DNA of 64,000 nt from Vescimonas sanitatis (GCF_049060325.1 NZ_JBMGPW010000001.1:434001-498000), one strand, 5' to 3'. Shown: positions 1 through 8,523, counted from the first letter of the stretch. The notes: a model not told the origin generated them from the letters alone. Numbers and translations are program-made.

Positions 1-653
1 TCCTCCCACCGCAGGCCGCACAACTCGCCCCGGCGCATGCCGGTGGTAAGCTCTGTGTAGAAGAGGTCATGCCATAAGGCGTCCTTCTGAATGGTCTCCA
101 GGAGGCGGTCGACCTGCTCCGCCGTCAGTACCTCCTTTTCCTGATAGCTGAACTTTGGCGGCGTCACCTCCTCCACAGGATTCCTCGGAACGAGCCGCGC
201 CTGTGCCGCTGCTTTCAGGATCCCATGGAGCGTGGTATGGATGCGGCGGACCGTGCCGCTGGCCAGCTTCCGGGACAGCATATCATAAAACCGTTGGATG
301 TCCACTGCTTTGATTTGACTGATCCGCTTCTCTCCGAGGCAGGGACGGATATGGTTCTCGATGTAGCCGCGGTAACCATTCAGGGTACCGGGCCGCACCA
401 GCCCCTCCTTGCTCACCAGCCATTGATCCAGCCACTCGGACAGGGTGAGCCTGCTCTGCTCCGTCAGGTCGACGCCCTGATAGGCGGTGATGCACTTCCG
501 CAGCCTTGCGGTCAGCTCCTTTTGGGTGTCGGCGTAGACATAGCGGAAGATGGAGTCGCCGTTGTCCTTGTGCCCAACTACGATGCGGCCCTCCCATCGG
601 CCATCCTCCCGCTTGCGCACCATGCCGTCACCGGATGGTCTTCGTTTTGCCAT
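1..653 (-). CDS. int: Tyrosine site-specific integrase, 3' part cut by window edge
   Basis: The visible 217 residues are the N-terminal half of a phage/ICE-type tyrosine recombinase. An N-terminal arm-binding-like segment (about 8-50) is followed by a SAM-like core-binding domain (about 60-150). The catalytic domain then begins, with the Arg box TGMRRGEL near residue 207; the His and Tyr boxes lie outside the window. The start at 653 is chosen for the AGGTG-type ribosome site about 7 bases upstream. It is the last gene of a minus-strand set (excisionase, HTH protein, small DNA-binding protein, integrase), the usual layout of an integrative element. I infer that it drives integration at the tRNA-Arg site whose 3' copy lies at 13852-13896. 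Confidence 0.9.
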   Translation of the reverse strand, partial: MAKRRPSGDGMVRKREDGRWEGRIVVGHKDNGDSIFRYVYADTQKELTARLRKCITAYQGVDLTEQSRLTLSEWLDQWLVSKEGLVRPGTLNGYRGYIENHIRPCLGEKRISQIKAVDIQRFYDMLSRKLASGTVRRIHTTLHGILKAAAQARLVPRNPVEEVTPPKFSYQEKEVLTAEQVDRLLETIQKDALWHDLFYTELTTGMRRGELCGLRWE

Positions 654-845
654 GTGGTTTCACCTCCGAGGTTTTTTCTTTGATTAGGCGCAGCAGCTCC
701 TGCGTGGCCTGAGGTTTATTCTGTAAACACACAATACCGAAGACGCGGAGAGAAAGCGAGTGGAATCCCCGGCACCGGCGCAAGTTCTACGAAAGCAACA
801 ATCCGACCACGCCATCCTCTCCCGCGATCCGGCTTTACTTCGGAC
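654..845. other. Intergenic spacer upstream of integrase; possible micro-ORF
   Basis: No standard gene fits here. On the minus strand a short frame (GTG at 732 to TGA at 628) reads into the integrase start and has a coding-like, Lys/Glu-rich C-terminus of 34 residues. No ribosome site precedes it, so I do not call it a gene. Confidence 0.3.
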
Positions 846-1265
846 CTAATCAAAATCCGGCAGCATCCGCTGGATGTCCTGAGCATCCTCAAACCTGATC
901 TGCCCGTTGGTGCGCTTGACCTCGTCCGTCACATAGCCGCGCAGGGCGCGGCGGTCCTCCATAGCGTCGCCGAAGTGCGCGGCGATGGTGTGGGCCATGA
1001 TGCCCTGCTCCACCGCGCACTTGAACAGGAGGCAGTTGGTGCGGTTGGTGCTGTCCGCCACGATCCCGCGCAGCGTCGCTGTCAGCGCGTTGGGGAGGTA
1101 CTCGCTTGCATCCTCCGCGCCCAGGTAGCCCATGTAGAAGTGCAGCGACTTCTCAATGAACTCGCTGCGGCTTTTACAGTTGGCCTCCTCCAGCCAGCCG
1201 TCCATGCGGCGGATCGTCGAGGGTCTGAGCCAAGCGGGGATCCGCGTCTTATTCTCGTGTTCCAT
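846..1265 (-). CDS. Small mobile-element DNA-binding protein (ribbon-helix-helix-like)
   Basis: The 139-residue product starts at 1265, where AAAGGAGA sits 6 bases before the ATG. A longer in-frame start upstream lacks this signal. Residues 8-45 (IPAWLRPSTIRRMDGWLEE followed by a SRSEFIEKS helix) resemble the ribbon-helix-helix fold of relaxosome or plasmid-control proteins. The C-terminal half has no motif I can name. It lies between the HTH protein and the integrase of the same element, so a role in mobilisation or copy control is an inference from context. Confidence 0.6.
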   Translation of the reverse strand: MEHENKTRIPAWLRPSTIRRMDGWLEEANCKSRSEFIEKSLHFYMGYLGAEDASEYLPNALTATLRGIVADSTNRTNCLLFKCAVEQGIMAHTIAAHFGDAMEDRRALRGYVTDEVKRTNGQIRFEDAQDIQRMLPDFD

Positions 1266-1389
1266 ATTGATTTCTCCTTTTTCTCTGGTGTGACACCGCG
1301 CAAACCCGCACGGTGTCTGGATTTTTCGTCTTTTCGACCACCTGAGACCCGCAAGAAGTCCCAAACCGACCTCGGAGCGGCATCCTCGG

Positions 1390-1446
1390 AAAGCCCCGCA
1401 CTGCGGGGCTTTGTGGGCGAGAGGGGTCGCTTTGCGACCACCTCTC
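1390..1446. terminator. Two consecutive hairpins, probable bidirectional terminator
   Basis: A perfect 10-bp stem (AAAGCCCCGC with GCGGGGCTTT, 3-base loop) at 1390-1412 is followed by a second stem at 1419-1446 (GAGAGG/CCTCTC and GGTCGC/GCGACC around a TTT loop, one bulged A). Both lie in the 400-bp spacer between two minus-strand genes. They may separate their transcripts or form part of a transfer origin. Confidence 0.6.
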
Positions 1447-1568
1447 TTTATCTTGTGCTTTTATCGAACAGGTGGGTTTCAGCGGAACTCGCCATAGCCA
1501 GGGGGAAAGCGGTGAACCCATGCGCCCTGTTCTCCCTTTGCGCTTGTGTCAGAAAAGCAGCAAATTCG

Positions 1569-1668
1569 GCATCAGCGAGACGGGGGTGGTATCACTACCC
1601 TCGGCGTGGGCCGCGCGCTCCCGAAACCCTGCGCGGCCGCGGGTCAGGAGGGCGTATTTTGCCGTTTT
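1569..1668. repeat. Dispersed ~100-bp repeat, copy A
   Basis: One of three related stretches, the others being at 10210-10306 and 10468-10566. They share GCAT, a G-rich run, GTATCACTACCCTC and later GAAAC, GGCCGC, GTCA and a TTTGCCGTTTT-like end at matching spacing. Copies A and C align without gaps from GCAT to the end. Copy A overlaps the stop codon of the HTH gene. I cannot assign a function. Confidence 0.65.
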
Positions 1669-2119
1669 ACGCGCTCTGCTCTCCCGCTGCTGGAGTGAAC
1701 GCAGCGCCCAGCTTTTCGGCTCTTGCCTGTGCCCGCTGCCGTTCCATGGCTTGCCCCGCCTTCTCCAGCTGACGCTCATAACAGAGGGCGAGGGCATTCT
1801 TGATCGGCAGGATGGTGTACCTGAGACAGCCGTTGCGCTTGAGACCGTCCCTGGTGATGATCTCCGTGCGCTCTGTTCGGATGAGCCCATGCTCCTCCAG
1901 CGCAGCAACATACTTTGCCACGGTGTTGACCGAGATACCCAGCTTCCTTGCGATGGTGGGGTAGCTGACGATGCATTGGTAGGTGCGGCGATCCTCAATG
2001 CGGAGGAGGTAGGCGTAGATGTTGATCTCCAAGTGGTGCAGTCCCAGATCAAAGACTGCGTTGGGAACGGGAAAGAAATTCTTGATGGTGTCCTTCTTCA
2101 CATAGGGCGTGTTCAGCAT
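1667..2119 (-). CDS. HTH replication-initiator-like protein of the integrative element
   Basis: The product has 150 residues when started at the ATG at 2119, which overlaps the stop of the excisionase gene (ATGCTGA). An AAGGGG ribosome site lies upstream, so the two are translationally coupled. Residues about 30-85 form a winged-helix region (SYPTIARKLGISVNTVAKYVAALEE), like the N-terminal domain of RepA/DnaD-type initiators and helix-turn-helix proteins of clostridial integrative elements. The tail is basic and alanine-rich. Its role may be replication of the excised element or regulation of excision. Confidence 0.7.
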   Translation of the reverse strand: MLNTPYVKKDTIKNFFPVPNAVFDLGLHHLEINIYAYLLRIEDRRTYQCIVSYPTIARKLGISVNTVAKYVAALEEHGLIRTERTEIITRDGLKRNGCLRYTILPIKNALALCYERQLEKAGQAMERQRAQARAEKLGAAFTPAAGEQSA

Positions 2120-2328
2120 TCCGATGCCCCTTTCGTGTGCGCGGTGATCCATTTCCGCAGTTCCTCCTTCGGAACGACGATGCGCTTGCCGATCCGCAGA
2201 GAGGGAAAGTCATCCTCCTGAACGAGTTCATAGACGCTGGAGTCCGAGACTCCCATGAGATCCACCACCTGCTTCACATTCAGCAGCAGGGGCAGTTCAT
2301 CATAGCTGGTATAAATGCTTTTCTTCAA
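2113..2328 (-). CDS. xis: Excisionase-family DNA-binding protein
   Basis: I place the start at a TTG (2328) because GGAGGA lies 7 bases upstream; no ATG in this frame has such a site. The 71-residue product is a MerR-like HTH_17 domain: LLLNVKQVVDLMGVSDSSVYELVQEDDFPSLRIGKRIVVP, with the wing and the arginine-containing turn typical of Xis proteins. It is the first gene of the minus-strand element operon. Xis proteins bend attachment-site DNA and turn the integrase reaction toward excision. Confidence 0.85.
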   Translation of the reverse strand: MKKSIYTSYDELPLLLNVKQVVDLMGVSDSSVYELVQEDDFPSLRIGKRIVVPKEELRKWITAHTKGASEC

Positions 2329-2347
2329 ATCGTGTCCTCCTTGCAGC

Positions 2348-2390
2348 TTTGTCGGTAGAGCGTATTCAGTTTTTGTCGGTAATGTGTATT
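2348..2390. repeat. Pair of 19-bp direct repeats in the xis leader
   Basis: Copies at 2348-2366 and 2372-2390 share TTTGTCGGTA and GTATT (16 of 19 bases equal) with a 24-bp period. They sit between the minus-strand promoter and the excisionase start, so they may be operator or Xis/Int arm sites. Confidence 0.6.
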
Positions 2391-2542
2391 TCGATCTCAC
2401 CCCCCTATGTTTTTTCTCTGCTGTGCGCCGCGCCCTCGCTCCGTTGATGCGCTCCCCCTTCGCGGGATCGTGGCGACACTTCGCCCGGAGCATCCGGGCT
2501 GCGGCGGCAGGGATTCACTTTTCAAGGTTCCAAAAATAACGG

Positions 2543-2571
2543 TTGACATATCTGCCTTAATAGATTAGACT
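2543..2571 (+). promoter_or_regulatory. Possible promoter for the DUF6076-like gene
   Basis: TTGACA at 2543-2548, a 17-base spacer and TAGACT at 2566-2571. The -10 box overlaps one arm of a 10-bp inverted repeat (2562-2571 with 2668-2677), a possible operator. Confidence 0.4.
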
Positions 2572-2611
2572 TATTTCATAAAGCCCGTTTCCTGCGTCTA
2601 CTTCTGGGCAT

Positions 2612-2640
2612 ACTATAACATGTCAACACCCCGTTGTCAA
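2612..2640 (-). promoter_or_regulatory. Strong sigma-A-type promoter for the xis-HTH-int operon
   Basis: On the minus strand TTGACA (2635-2640), a 17-base spacer and TATAGT (2612-2617). Transcription would start near 2605, giving a leader of about 280 bases before the excisionase. Confidence 0.7.
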
Positions 2641-2697
2641 GTCTTATTAAACGCTATGTATTTCATCAGTCTAATCTCGTTTTAAGGAGCGTCCATT

Positions 2698-3663
2698 ATG
2701 CATACCTACATTTTCAGAACCTACATCGACGGCGGCAGGGAGTACTACGAGTACACCGATGCAGCGGACAGAGAGCAGACCATAAAAAAAGACTTTCCGT
2801 TTCCGGAAAGTCTGATGAGTCTGCTGTATATGGATATCTGGGAGCTGGAGCCCATCACCAGGAAGATGGACAGGGCGTTGCTGTCTTTTTATCAGTCCAG
2901 GGACAACAACGAACTGCAAACCGTAGTGGCCGGTTTGAATGAACTGGCGCCCCGGCATATCTGCTTTGAGCTGCTGCGGCTGGACTGGCTGGAGCGGCTG
3001 GATATGGTAGACAGTACCGCGCCCGGAGATTTTCAGGACTTGCTGCCCCACAAGAAGATTTCCCATCTCTGCAGCAGCATCGACACCATGCAGAAGCAGA
3101 TCAAGGGGCTGATCGCGCAGGTGCTGGACATGGACGGGGAGAAGAAATCCGTATCCGAGAAGATGGTGGCCTACTACAATGCCGAGGGCGGCGACACATT
3201 GTACACTTTCCAGTTCCAGCCACAGCCTGTCAACTTCGAGGTCATCGACAGACGGATCTTTGCTGAGGTGCTATATCCCAAGGACATCTATGACCTCATC
3301 GACCACCATATACGGGAGTGCGTGAAGCGTGAGGTGAGGATGCGGGTATGCAAGAACTGCCTGCGCTACTTCGCTGTGACGGGCAAGGCCAGCACGGAGT
3401 ACTGCGGCCGGGTCTGCGACAGCAAGGGCCGCACCTGCCGGGAGATAGGGGCCATCAACACATGGACGCAGCGCAAGCAGGGCGATGAGGTGTTCAAGGA
3501 ATATCGCAGGGAGTACAAAAAGCGTTTCGCCCGCATCAACGCAGGCAAGCTGACCAAGAGTGCGTTCTACGCCTGGAGCGAGGAAGCCAGAAGGAAGAAA
3601 GAGGATTGCGACAACGGCACGATCACACCGGAGGATTTCTCCCGCTGGCTGAAGGAGTCGTGA
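2698..3663 (+). CDS. DUF6076-like mobile-element protein with Cys-rich finger
   Basis: The 321-residue protein begins after AAGGAG. It is largely helical and charged. Near residues 220-255 it carries CKNC, then YCGRVC and a further Cys in DSKGRTC, a treble-clef-like arrangement recalling the CGNR zinc finger. This matches the DUF6076-type proteins I associate with clostridial mobile elements. There is no catalytic motif. It is convergent with the sortase gene and separated by 50 bp. The likely role is nucleic-acid binding, with the partner unknown. Confidence 0.65.
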   Translation: MHTYIFRTYIDGGREYYEYTDAADREQTIKKDFPFPESLMSLLYMDIWELEPITRKMDRALLSFYQSRDNNELQTVVAGLNELAPRHICFELLRLDWLERLDMVDSTAPGDFQDLLPHKKISHLCSSIDTMQKQIKGLIAQVLDMDGEKKSVSEKMVAYYNAEGGDTLYTFQFQPQPVNFEVIDRRIFAEVLYPKDIYDLIDHHIRECVKREVRMRVCKNCLRYFAVTGKASTEYCGRVCDSKGRTCREIGAINTWTQRKQGDEVFKEYRREYKKRFARINAGKLTKSAFYAWSEEARRKKEDCDNGTITPEDFSRWLKES

Positions 3664-3713
3664 GAAGAATATCATCTTTTTCAAGGGGGTTATCGTATTC
3701 CGTTTTGGCCTTT

Positions 3714-4520
3714 TTAAGGCATCTCCGGTTCTGGAGCAAGGCGCACGGTGAAGTCCTGCGCTACAGCACCCTCCGGCAGCAGCTTCGCCATGAGGACGAG
3801 CCGCTGGTTGCCGGTATTGTACTCATCGTACTTCCGGCAGCAGGTGGAAAGGGTCAGCACGGTGTCCTCCTCGCCGAAGGTTACACCGTCAAATTCCAGC
3901 CAGTTCTTCTTTGCCACCTGCTCAAAGAAGTTTGTCAGCTCCTCGCCTGTGGGATCGGGAGCGATGTAATCAAAGTCAATATCCGTGATGAAGCAGGCTG
4001 TGATCTGGAAGACCATGTCCTCGCCTTTCACCGAGAGGTAGACATACGGGTTCTCCTTCACATAGTCCGCATCCATATACCGATGGAGCTTTGTGAGCTT
4101 TGGCCCGTCCGGGTCGCAGTTGCTGGCAGAGTGACCGAAGATGACGGTATTCCTGTCCAGCTTGCTCCGGCTGCTCAAACGGTTGTCACAGTGGGCGTAG
4201 TAGCAGCCCCATTCGCTGTAGTTCCCGTTCTCGTCCTTTTGCAGGTAGTAAGCGTTGTCCTTCGCCTGCACCACGGGGTCGTCCACCTCGGCACCGGGCA
4301 TATATAGCCACGCCACGGCGTCGGCGTATTTCTTTCTTGCGTCCTTCAGCTCCTTTTGCCGGTCCACGGTGGGGATGATCTCGCCGGTGGGCTGTGGCTC
4401 GGTCACTTCGGGTACGCTGGGATATTCCTCTTTCTGATGGCAAGCGGTGGCACTGATCGCCGTCCCCATCAGCATAATGGCGACGAAGGTGCAAAACAGA
4501 AATCGAGTGATCTTTTTCAT
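3714..4520 (-). CDS. srtB: Class B sortase
   Basis: The 268-residue membrane-anchored transpeptidase starts at 4520 with AGGAGA upstream. Residues 1-26 are a signal/anchor helix. The catalytic set is visible: His130 in VIFGHSA, Cys227 in LTLSTC and Arg240 in GNQR, the order expected of sortases. The extended N-terminal helix and length fit class B. It cleaves a sorting motif on exported proteins and links them to peptidoglycan. The neighbouring surface protein contains NPQTG at residues 860-864, a class-B-like motif, but without the usual hydrophobic tail after it. Confidence 0.85.
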   Translation of the reverse strand: MKKITRFLFCTFVAIMLMGTAISATACHQKEEYPSVPEVTEPQPTGEIIPTVDRQKELKDARKKYADAVAWLYMPGAEVDDPVVQAKDNAYYLQKDENGNYSEWGCYYAHCDNRLSSRSKLDRNTVIFGHSASNCDPDGPKLTKLHRYMDADYVKENPYVYLSVKGEDMVFQITACFITDIDFDYIAPDPTGEELTNFFEQVAKKNWLEFDGVTFGEEDTVLTLSTCCRKYDEYNTGNQRLVLMAKLLPEGAVAQDFTVRLAPEPEMP

Positions 4521-5051
4521 AGTGTTTTCTCCTGCCGCGTGGGATGGCGGCATGGCTCATGGGTTGTGAATGGCGTACAGAGTTTCCTGTGGCGAAAAGG
4601 AAACAGCGCGGAGGCCGGTGCTATTGACCGTCCGCCGCGCTGTCCTTTGCTTTTTGGGGGAGCAGATGACAGTGTAGGAGTATATCCGGCATCTGCTCGT
4701 TGCGGGTAAAGAGATATCTGCTGCCAATAGAATCATTCGTGAGAATACAGAAGAGAGAGAACGCTTTCTGCTTTCGAGCAAGATCGAAAGCACAGCACCG
4801 CAGAACTTCTGTCATCTTCCCAAGCCGTGCGCAGCGCAAAGGGCTCCGTGATAAACTGAATGTCTGGCAGCATTAGAAAGGTTACGGGGCAAGTCACCGT
4901 TAGGTCTGCTGTCAATTGGATCGTTCTGATAAGCAGGACCCGATCGCCTTTCTTAGCCCGCTCTGAAGGTTTTCCATGAAATAGCTTATGCAGATCCATC
5001 TCGCTTGCCGCGAGGTGATAGCATTTCAGCGGGTGCATACGTCATCCCTAA
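4521..5051. other. 531-bp spacer between sortase and surface-protein genes
   Basis: It holds a strong terminator (listed separately). A minus-strand open frame (5038-4733, 101 codons) starts 14 bases after the surface-protein stop. Its composition is not convincing and only a weak GGGATG precedes it, so I leave it uncalled. Confidence 0.5.
4595..4645 (-). terminator. Long stem-loop terminator downstream of the surface-protein gene
   Basis: Arms 4599-4619 and 4627-4645 pair over about 19 positions with two mismatches and a small bulge around a 7-base loop. On the minus strand they are followed by TTTT, and on the plus strand by TTTGCTTTTT, so it can act both ways. Confidence 0.65.
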
Positions 5052-8000
5052 TTACTTGCTGTGAGCACGGTACAGAAAAGTCACGATTTGTGCGCGGGTG
5101 CAGCCCTCGTCAGGACTGAAGGTGGATAGCGTTGTCCCGACCGTGATCTTATGCTTGACCGCCCACAGCACAGCGTCGATATAGTAGGCGTCCGCGGCTA
5201 CATCGGTAAAGGGATTGGCCGTTTTTGCAGAGGGAGAATTGGCTGCTCTCCACAAGAAGGTCACAATATGTGCGCGGGAGCAGGTCAGCTCGGGGCTGAA
5301 GGTCGTTGCGCTCGTGCCAACGGTAATACCGTTCTCCACAGCCCACAGGACGGCCTCGTAATAGTAGCTGCCATTCAGCACATCCTCAAAGGGCATTGCT
5401 TCTGTTTTTGGTGTGGGGCTTCCGGCAACTCTCCACAGGAACGTCACAGCCTGCGCACGGGTACAAATGCCATCCGGCGTGAAGTAATTATTACCCGTGC
5501 CGGTGGTGATTCCATTTTTAACCGCCCAGTCGACCGCTTCCTCATAGTAGCTGCCCTCCGCTACATCGACGAATACGCCGGTCTGGGGGTTGCCGTTTGC
5601 CTTCATAAAGACTACCTCGATGGTGTGATCCTTCGTGACATTCTTGAAGGTGTAGGACTTCACAGAGCCCACGCTCTTACCATCCACCAGCACCTTGGCT
5701 ACGGCGTAGCCCTTGTCCGGGGTGATGGTGAAGGTCTGATCCCATCCGTGACGGACGGAGGTCCAGCCGGAGGGAGAGATAGAGCCGTTCAAGCCGGAGA
5801 TCGCCCTGATGGTGTGGTAGGTGTAGCCGCCACCGCCGCCACTGCTGCCACCGCCGCCGATGTAGGTCCAGTGGGCGTACACAGTGGTGTTTTCATAGAA
5901 TACAGTAGCGGTCGTGATCTTCGTGCCGCCGCTTGCCGCGGTGTACCAGCCGTCAAAGCTGTATCTGCCGCTGTGGGTGGCGGTAGGCAGCTCGGGGAGC
6001 TTTTGGTCAATGGTAGTCATGCTGGTAACGGAGGGGGTGCCGCTATTGCCATTGAAGGTGATGGTGTACCGTTGCCCCTGGTGGTTGTTGCACTGCACAA
6101 GAACCTCCAGAGGGGTAAGCTCCCCTGCGGGCATCCACTTCCCCACGGCAGAGTTATAGCGCATCTGAATTTTCAGATTGTCCGTGGCTTGGTTGGGTGC
6201 CACGCTGTGGGTGATGCCCGTGTCAATGGTGTACTGCTTGCTGTACACCGAGGGGATAAGGGTAAGGGTCGCCTGGCTGGGGTCGTTGGGATCCGGCATA
6301 ATGGAGACACTGCCGGGGAGGATGCCGTAGTTCTTGAACTGTGTTCTGTCCGTGCTGCACTGCACCCGGACCTGCACCTGCTCCAAGCCGCCGACATTCT
6401 CCTCCGTGGGATACGGCGGAGTCTGCAGGTCGTGGCTATTGCACTTCACGTAGATCACCAGAGGGGTAATCTCCTCTGCGGGCATCCACTTCCCCACGGC
6501 GGGATCATAGCGCATCTGAATTTTCAGATTGTCCGTGGTTTGGCTGAGATCCACGATGTGGGTGATGCCCGTGTCGGTGCTGTACTGCGTGCTGTACACC
6601 GAGGGGATAAGGGTAAGGGTCGCCTGGCTGGGGTTGTTGGGATCCGGCATAATGGAGACACTGCCGGGGAGGATGCCGTAGTTCTTGAACTGTGTTCTGT
6701 CCGTGCTGCACTGCACCCGAACCTGCACCTGCTCCAAGCCGCCGACATTCTCCTCCGTGGGATGCGGCGGAGTCTGCGGATGCTGGCCGTCACATTTCAC
6801 CAAAATGGTCAAATTCGGGAAAGTGCCATCCAGCTCCCACTTGTCGTTGACATACTTCAGAGTAAAAGCTGCGTGGGTGTTCCCCTCCAGCCCTGCCTTT
6901 TCGTGCGTTTTTTTGGTGTCCGCATCGTACTTGTCCTTGTAAGCGGACAAATTGATCTTGACGATGGCCTTCAAAACACCGTTGTCCATGTAGGGCGTCG
7001 CGTTGCTCAAGTCAAAGCCGCCGGGGATCCTCCCGTATGCTTTGCTGTCGCCGGTTGTTTGGCACTTGACGGTGACAAGGTTTGCGGGAATGTTGAGTCC
7101 CGCAAGATCATCTTCTGTGATTGCGGGTGCGGGCACCCAGTTAACCTGAAGGGTACATGTCATCATCAATTTCCCCGTCGTTTCTGGAGTACCATACGTC
7201 GCCTGTCTTTCACCGCAGTCATAGAGATAGGTCACAGTAGCGGCATTCTCGTCGACTGTCAGAATATTGCCGTCAACTCTGCCACCCGCCCAATTGCTGG
7301 CTTTGCTCACATCAAAGCCGGTAGGCAGTGTGGAGAGATCAAAGGTTCTCGTTGCGGTGGAAACTGTGATGGGATAAGGGAGGTTATCAAATTTTACTTC
7401 CATGGTGGAGCCGCTATCCCCTAAGTACATGGAGGTGAGAGGGTTAGTATATACCCACAACCGCTGTAGATTACTATTCTTGCTGGTATCCAAAGTGATC
7501 AGTTGGTTACCAAAGAGATGAAGAAACTTCAGTTTTGTATTTTCGCTGACATCTATGTTGGACACGTTGTTTCCGCAGAAATAGAGCTCTTCCAAATTCG
7601 TATTATTGGTAAGATCCAAAGAACTCAACTTACTATTGAAGCAGCCGAAATATTTTAGCTCTGTGTTCTTGCTGAGATCTAAGGTTGTTAATTCATTGTC
7701 TCCACATTCGAGCGTTTCCAGCGCAGAGTTATTGGTAAGATTCAAATCAGCCAAAGCGTTATCGTTACAGTAGAGAACTTTCAGTTCTGTGTTTTGGCTG
7801 ACATTCAGAGTGGTTAAGTCTGGGATATAATTACACCTGAGGTATCCCAGCTTCTTATTATGAGAGGTATCCAAGGAGGTCAATTTAGTTCTGCTGCACT
7901 CGAGATTTGTCAATGCAGTAAAATACTCAATGCCTTTAAAAGATGTTATGGGTTTCCCTTCCACGGAGATTTCCTTCGCCTCGGCAATCTCATCCGCAGA

Positions 8001-8171
8001 AAGGGTGTCATCCTTGTTTGTATCAAATTTATCCTTGACATACTGCCGGAAGCCTTCATCCGGGAAGTTTGTTTCGTCAATCACCACATCGTCGGCGGCA
8101 AAGGCGGCGGTGGGCAGCAGCGTCAGCACCATGCAGCAGAGCAGCAGGATGCTGAGAAGTCTTTTTCTCAT
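5052..8171 (-). CDS. LRR and SLH-domain surface protein
   Basis: This is a 1,039-residue secreted protein. GGAGGA lies 8 bases before the ATG, and residues 1-25 are a clear Sec signal peptide ending AAFA. An EF-hand/dockerin-like segment (DTNKDDTLSADEI) precedes about nine 20-residue leucine-rich repeats (about 70-270). Two nearly identical 117-residue modules follow at about 454-687. Next come an InlB-type B repeat (about 700-774), a Gly/Ser linker, a further beta repeat, and three SLH domains (about 868-1039) that bind wall polysaccharide. Such proteins act as adhesins or S-layer components. Expression may be phase-variable, because a site pair resembling an invertible switch lies 112-370 bp upstream. 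Confidence 0.9.
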   Translation of the reverse strand: MRKRLLSILLLCCMVLTLLPTAAFAADDVVIDETNFPDEGFRQYVKDKFDTNKDDTLSADEIAEAKEISVEGKPITSFKGIEYFTALTNLECSRTKLTSLDTSHNKKLGYLRCNYIPDLTTLNVSQNTELKVLYCNDNALADLNLTNNSALETLECGDNELTTLDLSKNTELKYFGCFNSKLSSLDLTNNTNLEELYFCGNNVSNIDVSENTKLKFLHLFGNQLITLDTSKNSNLQRLWVYTNPLTSMYLGDSGSTMEVKFDNLPYPITVSTATRTFDLSTLPTGFDVSKASNWAGGRVDGNILTVDENAATVTYLYDCGERQATYGTPETTGKLMMTCTLQVNWVPAPAITEDDLAGLNIPANLVTVKCQTTGDSKAYGRIPGGFDLSNATPYMDNGVLKAIVKINLSAYKDKYDADTKKTHEKAGLEGNTHAAFTLKYVNDKWELDGTFPNLTILVKCDGQHPQTPPHPTEENVGGLEQVQVRVQCSTDRTQFKNYGILPGSVSIMPDPNNPSQATLTLIPSVYSTQYSTDTGITHIVDLSQTTDNLKIQMRYDPAVGKWMPAEEITPLVIYVKCNSHDLQTPPYPTEENVGGLEQVQVRVQCSTDRTQFKNYGILPGSVSIMPDPNDPSQATLTLIPSVYSKQYTIDTGITHSVAPNQATDNLKIQMRYNSAVGKWMPAGELTPLEVLVQCNNHQGQRYTITFNGNSGTPSVTSMTTIDQKLPELPTATHSGRYSFDGWYTAASGGTKITTATVFYENTTVYAHWTYIGGGGSSGGGGGYTYHTIRAISGLNGSISPSGWTSVRHGWDQTFTITPDKGYAVAKVLVDGKSVGSVKSYTFKNVTKDHTIEVVFMKANGNPQTGVFVDVAEGSYYEEAVDWAVKNGITTGTGNNYFTPDGICTRAQAVTFLWRVAGSPTPKTEAMPFEDVLNGSYYYEAVLWAVENGITVGTSATTFSPELTCSRAHIVTFLWRAANSPSAKTANPFTDVAADAYYIDAVLWAVKHKITVGTTLSTFSPDEGCTRAQIVTFLYRAHSK
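6110..6811 (-). repeat. 351-bp in-frame tandem duplication inside the surface-protein gene
   Basis: Two copies with a 351-bp period (117 codons) encode the TPPxPTEENVGGLEQVQ modules. The nucleotide match is high across most of each copy, which points to recent duplication. Confidence 0.85.
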
Positions 8172-8285
8172 GGTCTTGTTCCTCCGTTTTCTTTGTAATC
8201 GGTTAATATGGTCGCTGCAATTCTTCTGTTCCTTAACTCGTCTCCTACGGTCACCCCCTTTTTCCTGCGGTACACTTCCACAGCA

Positions 8286-8306
8286 ACAGAATGGCGATTC
8301 TGTTGC
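8286..8306 (+). repeat. Left inverted site of candidate switch
   Basis: It forms a perfect 10-bp palindrome with 4-base centre GGCG (8283-8306). It pairs as an inverted repeat with 8524-8544. Confidence 0.75.
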
Positions 8307-8378
8307 ATCACTGTGTCCGCTGCCAACAGCGTAGACCCTAAACGGCGGAACAGAGGGTAAAAATGGCGCATAAAATCA

Positions 8379-8410
8379 GGCCGGGAGAGAAGATTTTTTC
8401 ATCCGGCCTT
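8379..8410. terminator. Hairpin inside the candidate invertible segment
   Basis: A 7-bp stem, AGGCCGG with CCGGCCT, encloses about 18 bases. On the minus strand it is followed by GATTTTA, a weak terminator-like tail. It could block read-through from the recombinase gene in one orientation. Confidence 0.35.
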
Positions 8411-8460
8411 GTTGCCGTTATCGTTTTTTGACTTTTTTCGCTGGGTTTTTCAAATTTTTC

Positions 8461-8490
8461 TTGCTAATGATACTGGGTCTCTGTTATGAT
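8461..8490 (+). promoter_or_regulatory. Promoter inside candidate switch, now pointing away from the surface gene
   Basis: TTGCTA (8461-8466), an 18-base spacer and TATGAT (8485-8490). It fires toward the recombinase 3' end as assembled. After inversion it would face the surface-protein gene with a leader of roughly 160 bases. Confidence 0.5.
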
Positions 8491-8523
8491 GTAGATGTAA
8501 TAAGGGATTGTTACAACTATTCC

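Noticed and set aside
4733..5038. 101-codon minus-strand frame after the surface-protein gene
   Set aside because: It has only a weak ribosome site and no recognisable domain, and its composition is unlike the neighbouring genes. It was left as a possible but unsupported gene.
5151..7424. Very long open frame (757 codons) on the plus strand
   Set aside because: It is antisense to the surface-protein gene, has no ribosome site and its repeats mirror those of the real gene. The same reasoning removes long antisense frames at 24198-26327, 36594-38399 and 42801-44768.
8168..8371. 67-codon minus-strand frame just upstream of the surface-protein gene
   Set aside because: It spans the left inverted site, lacks a ribosome site and ends at the surface gene's start. 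It is explained by the switch region.
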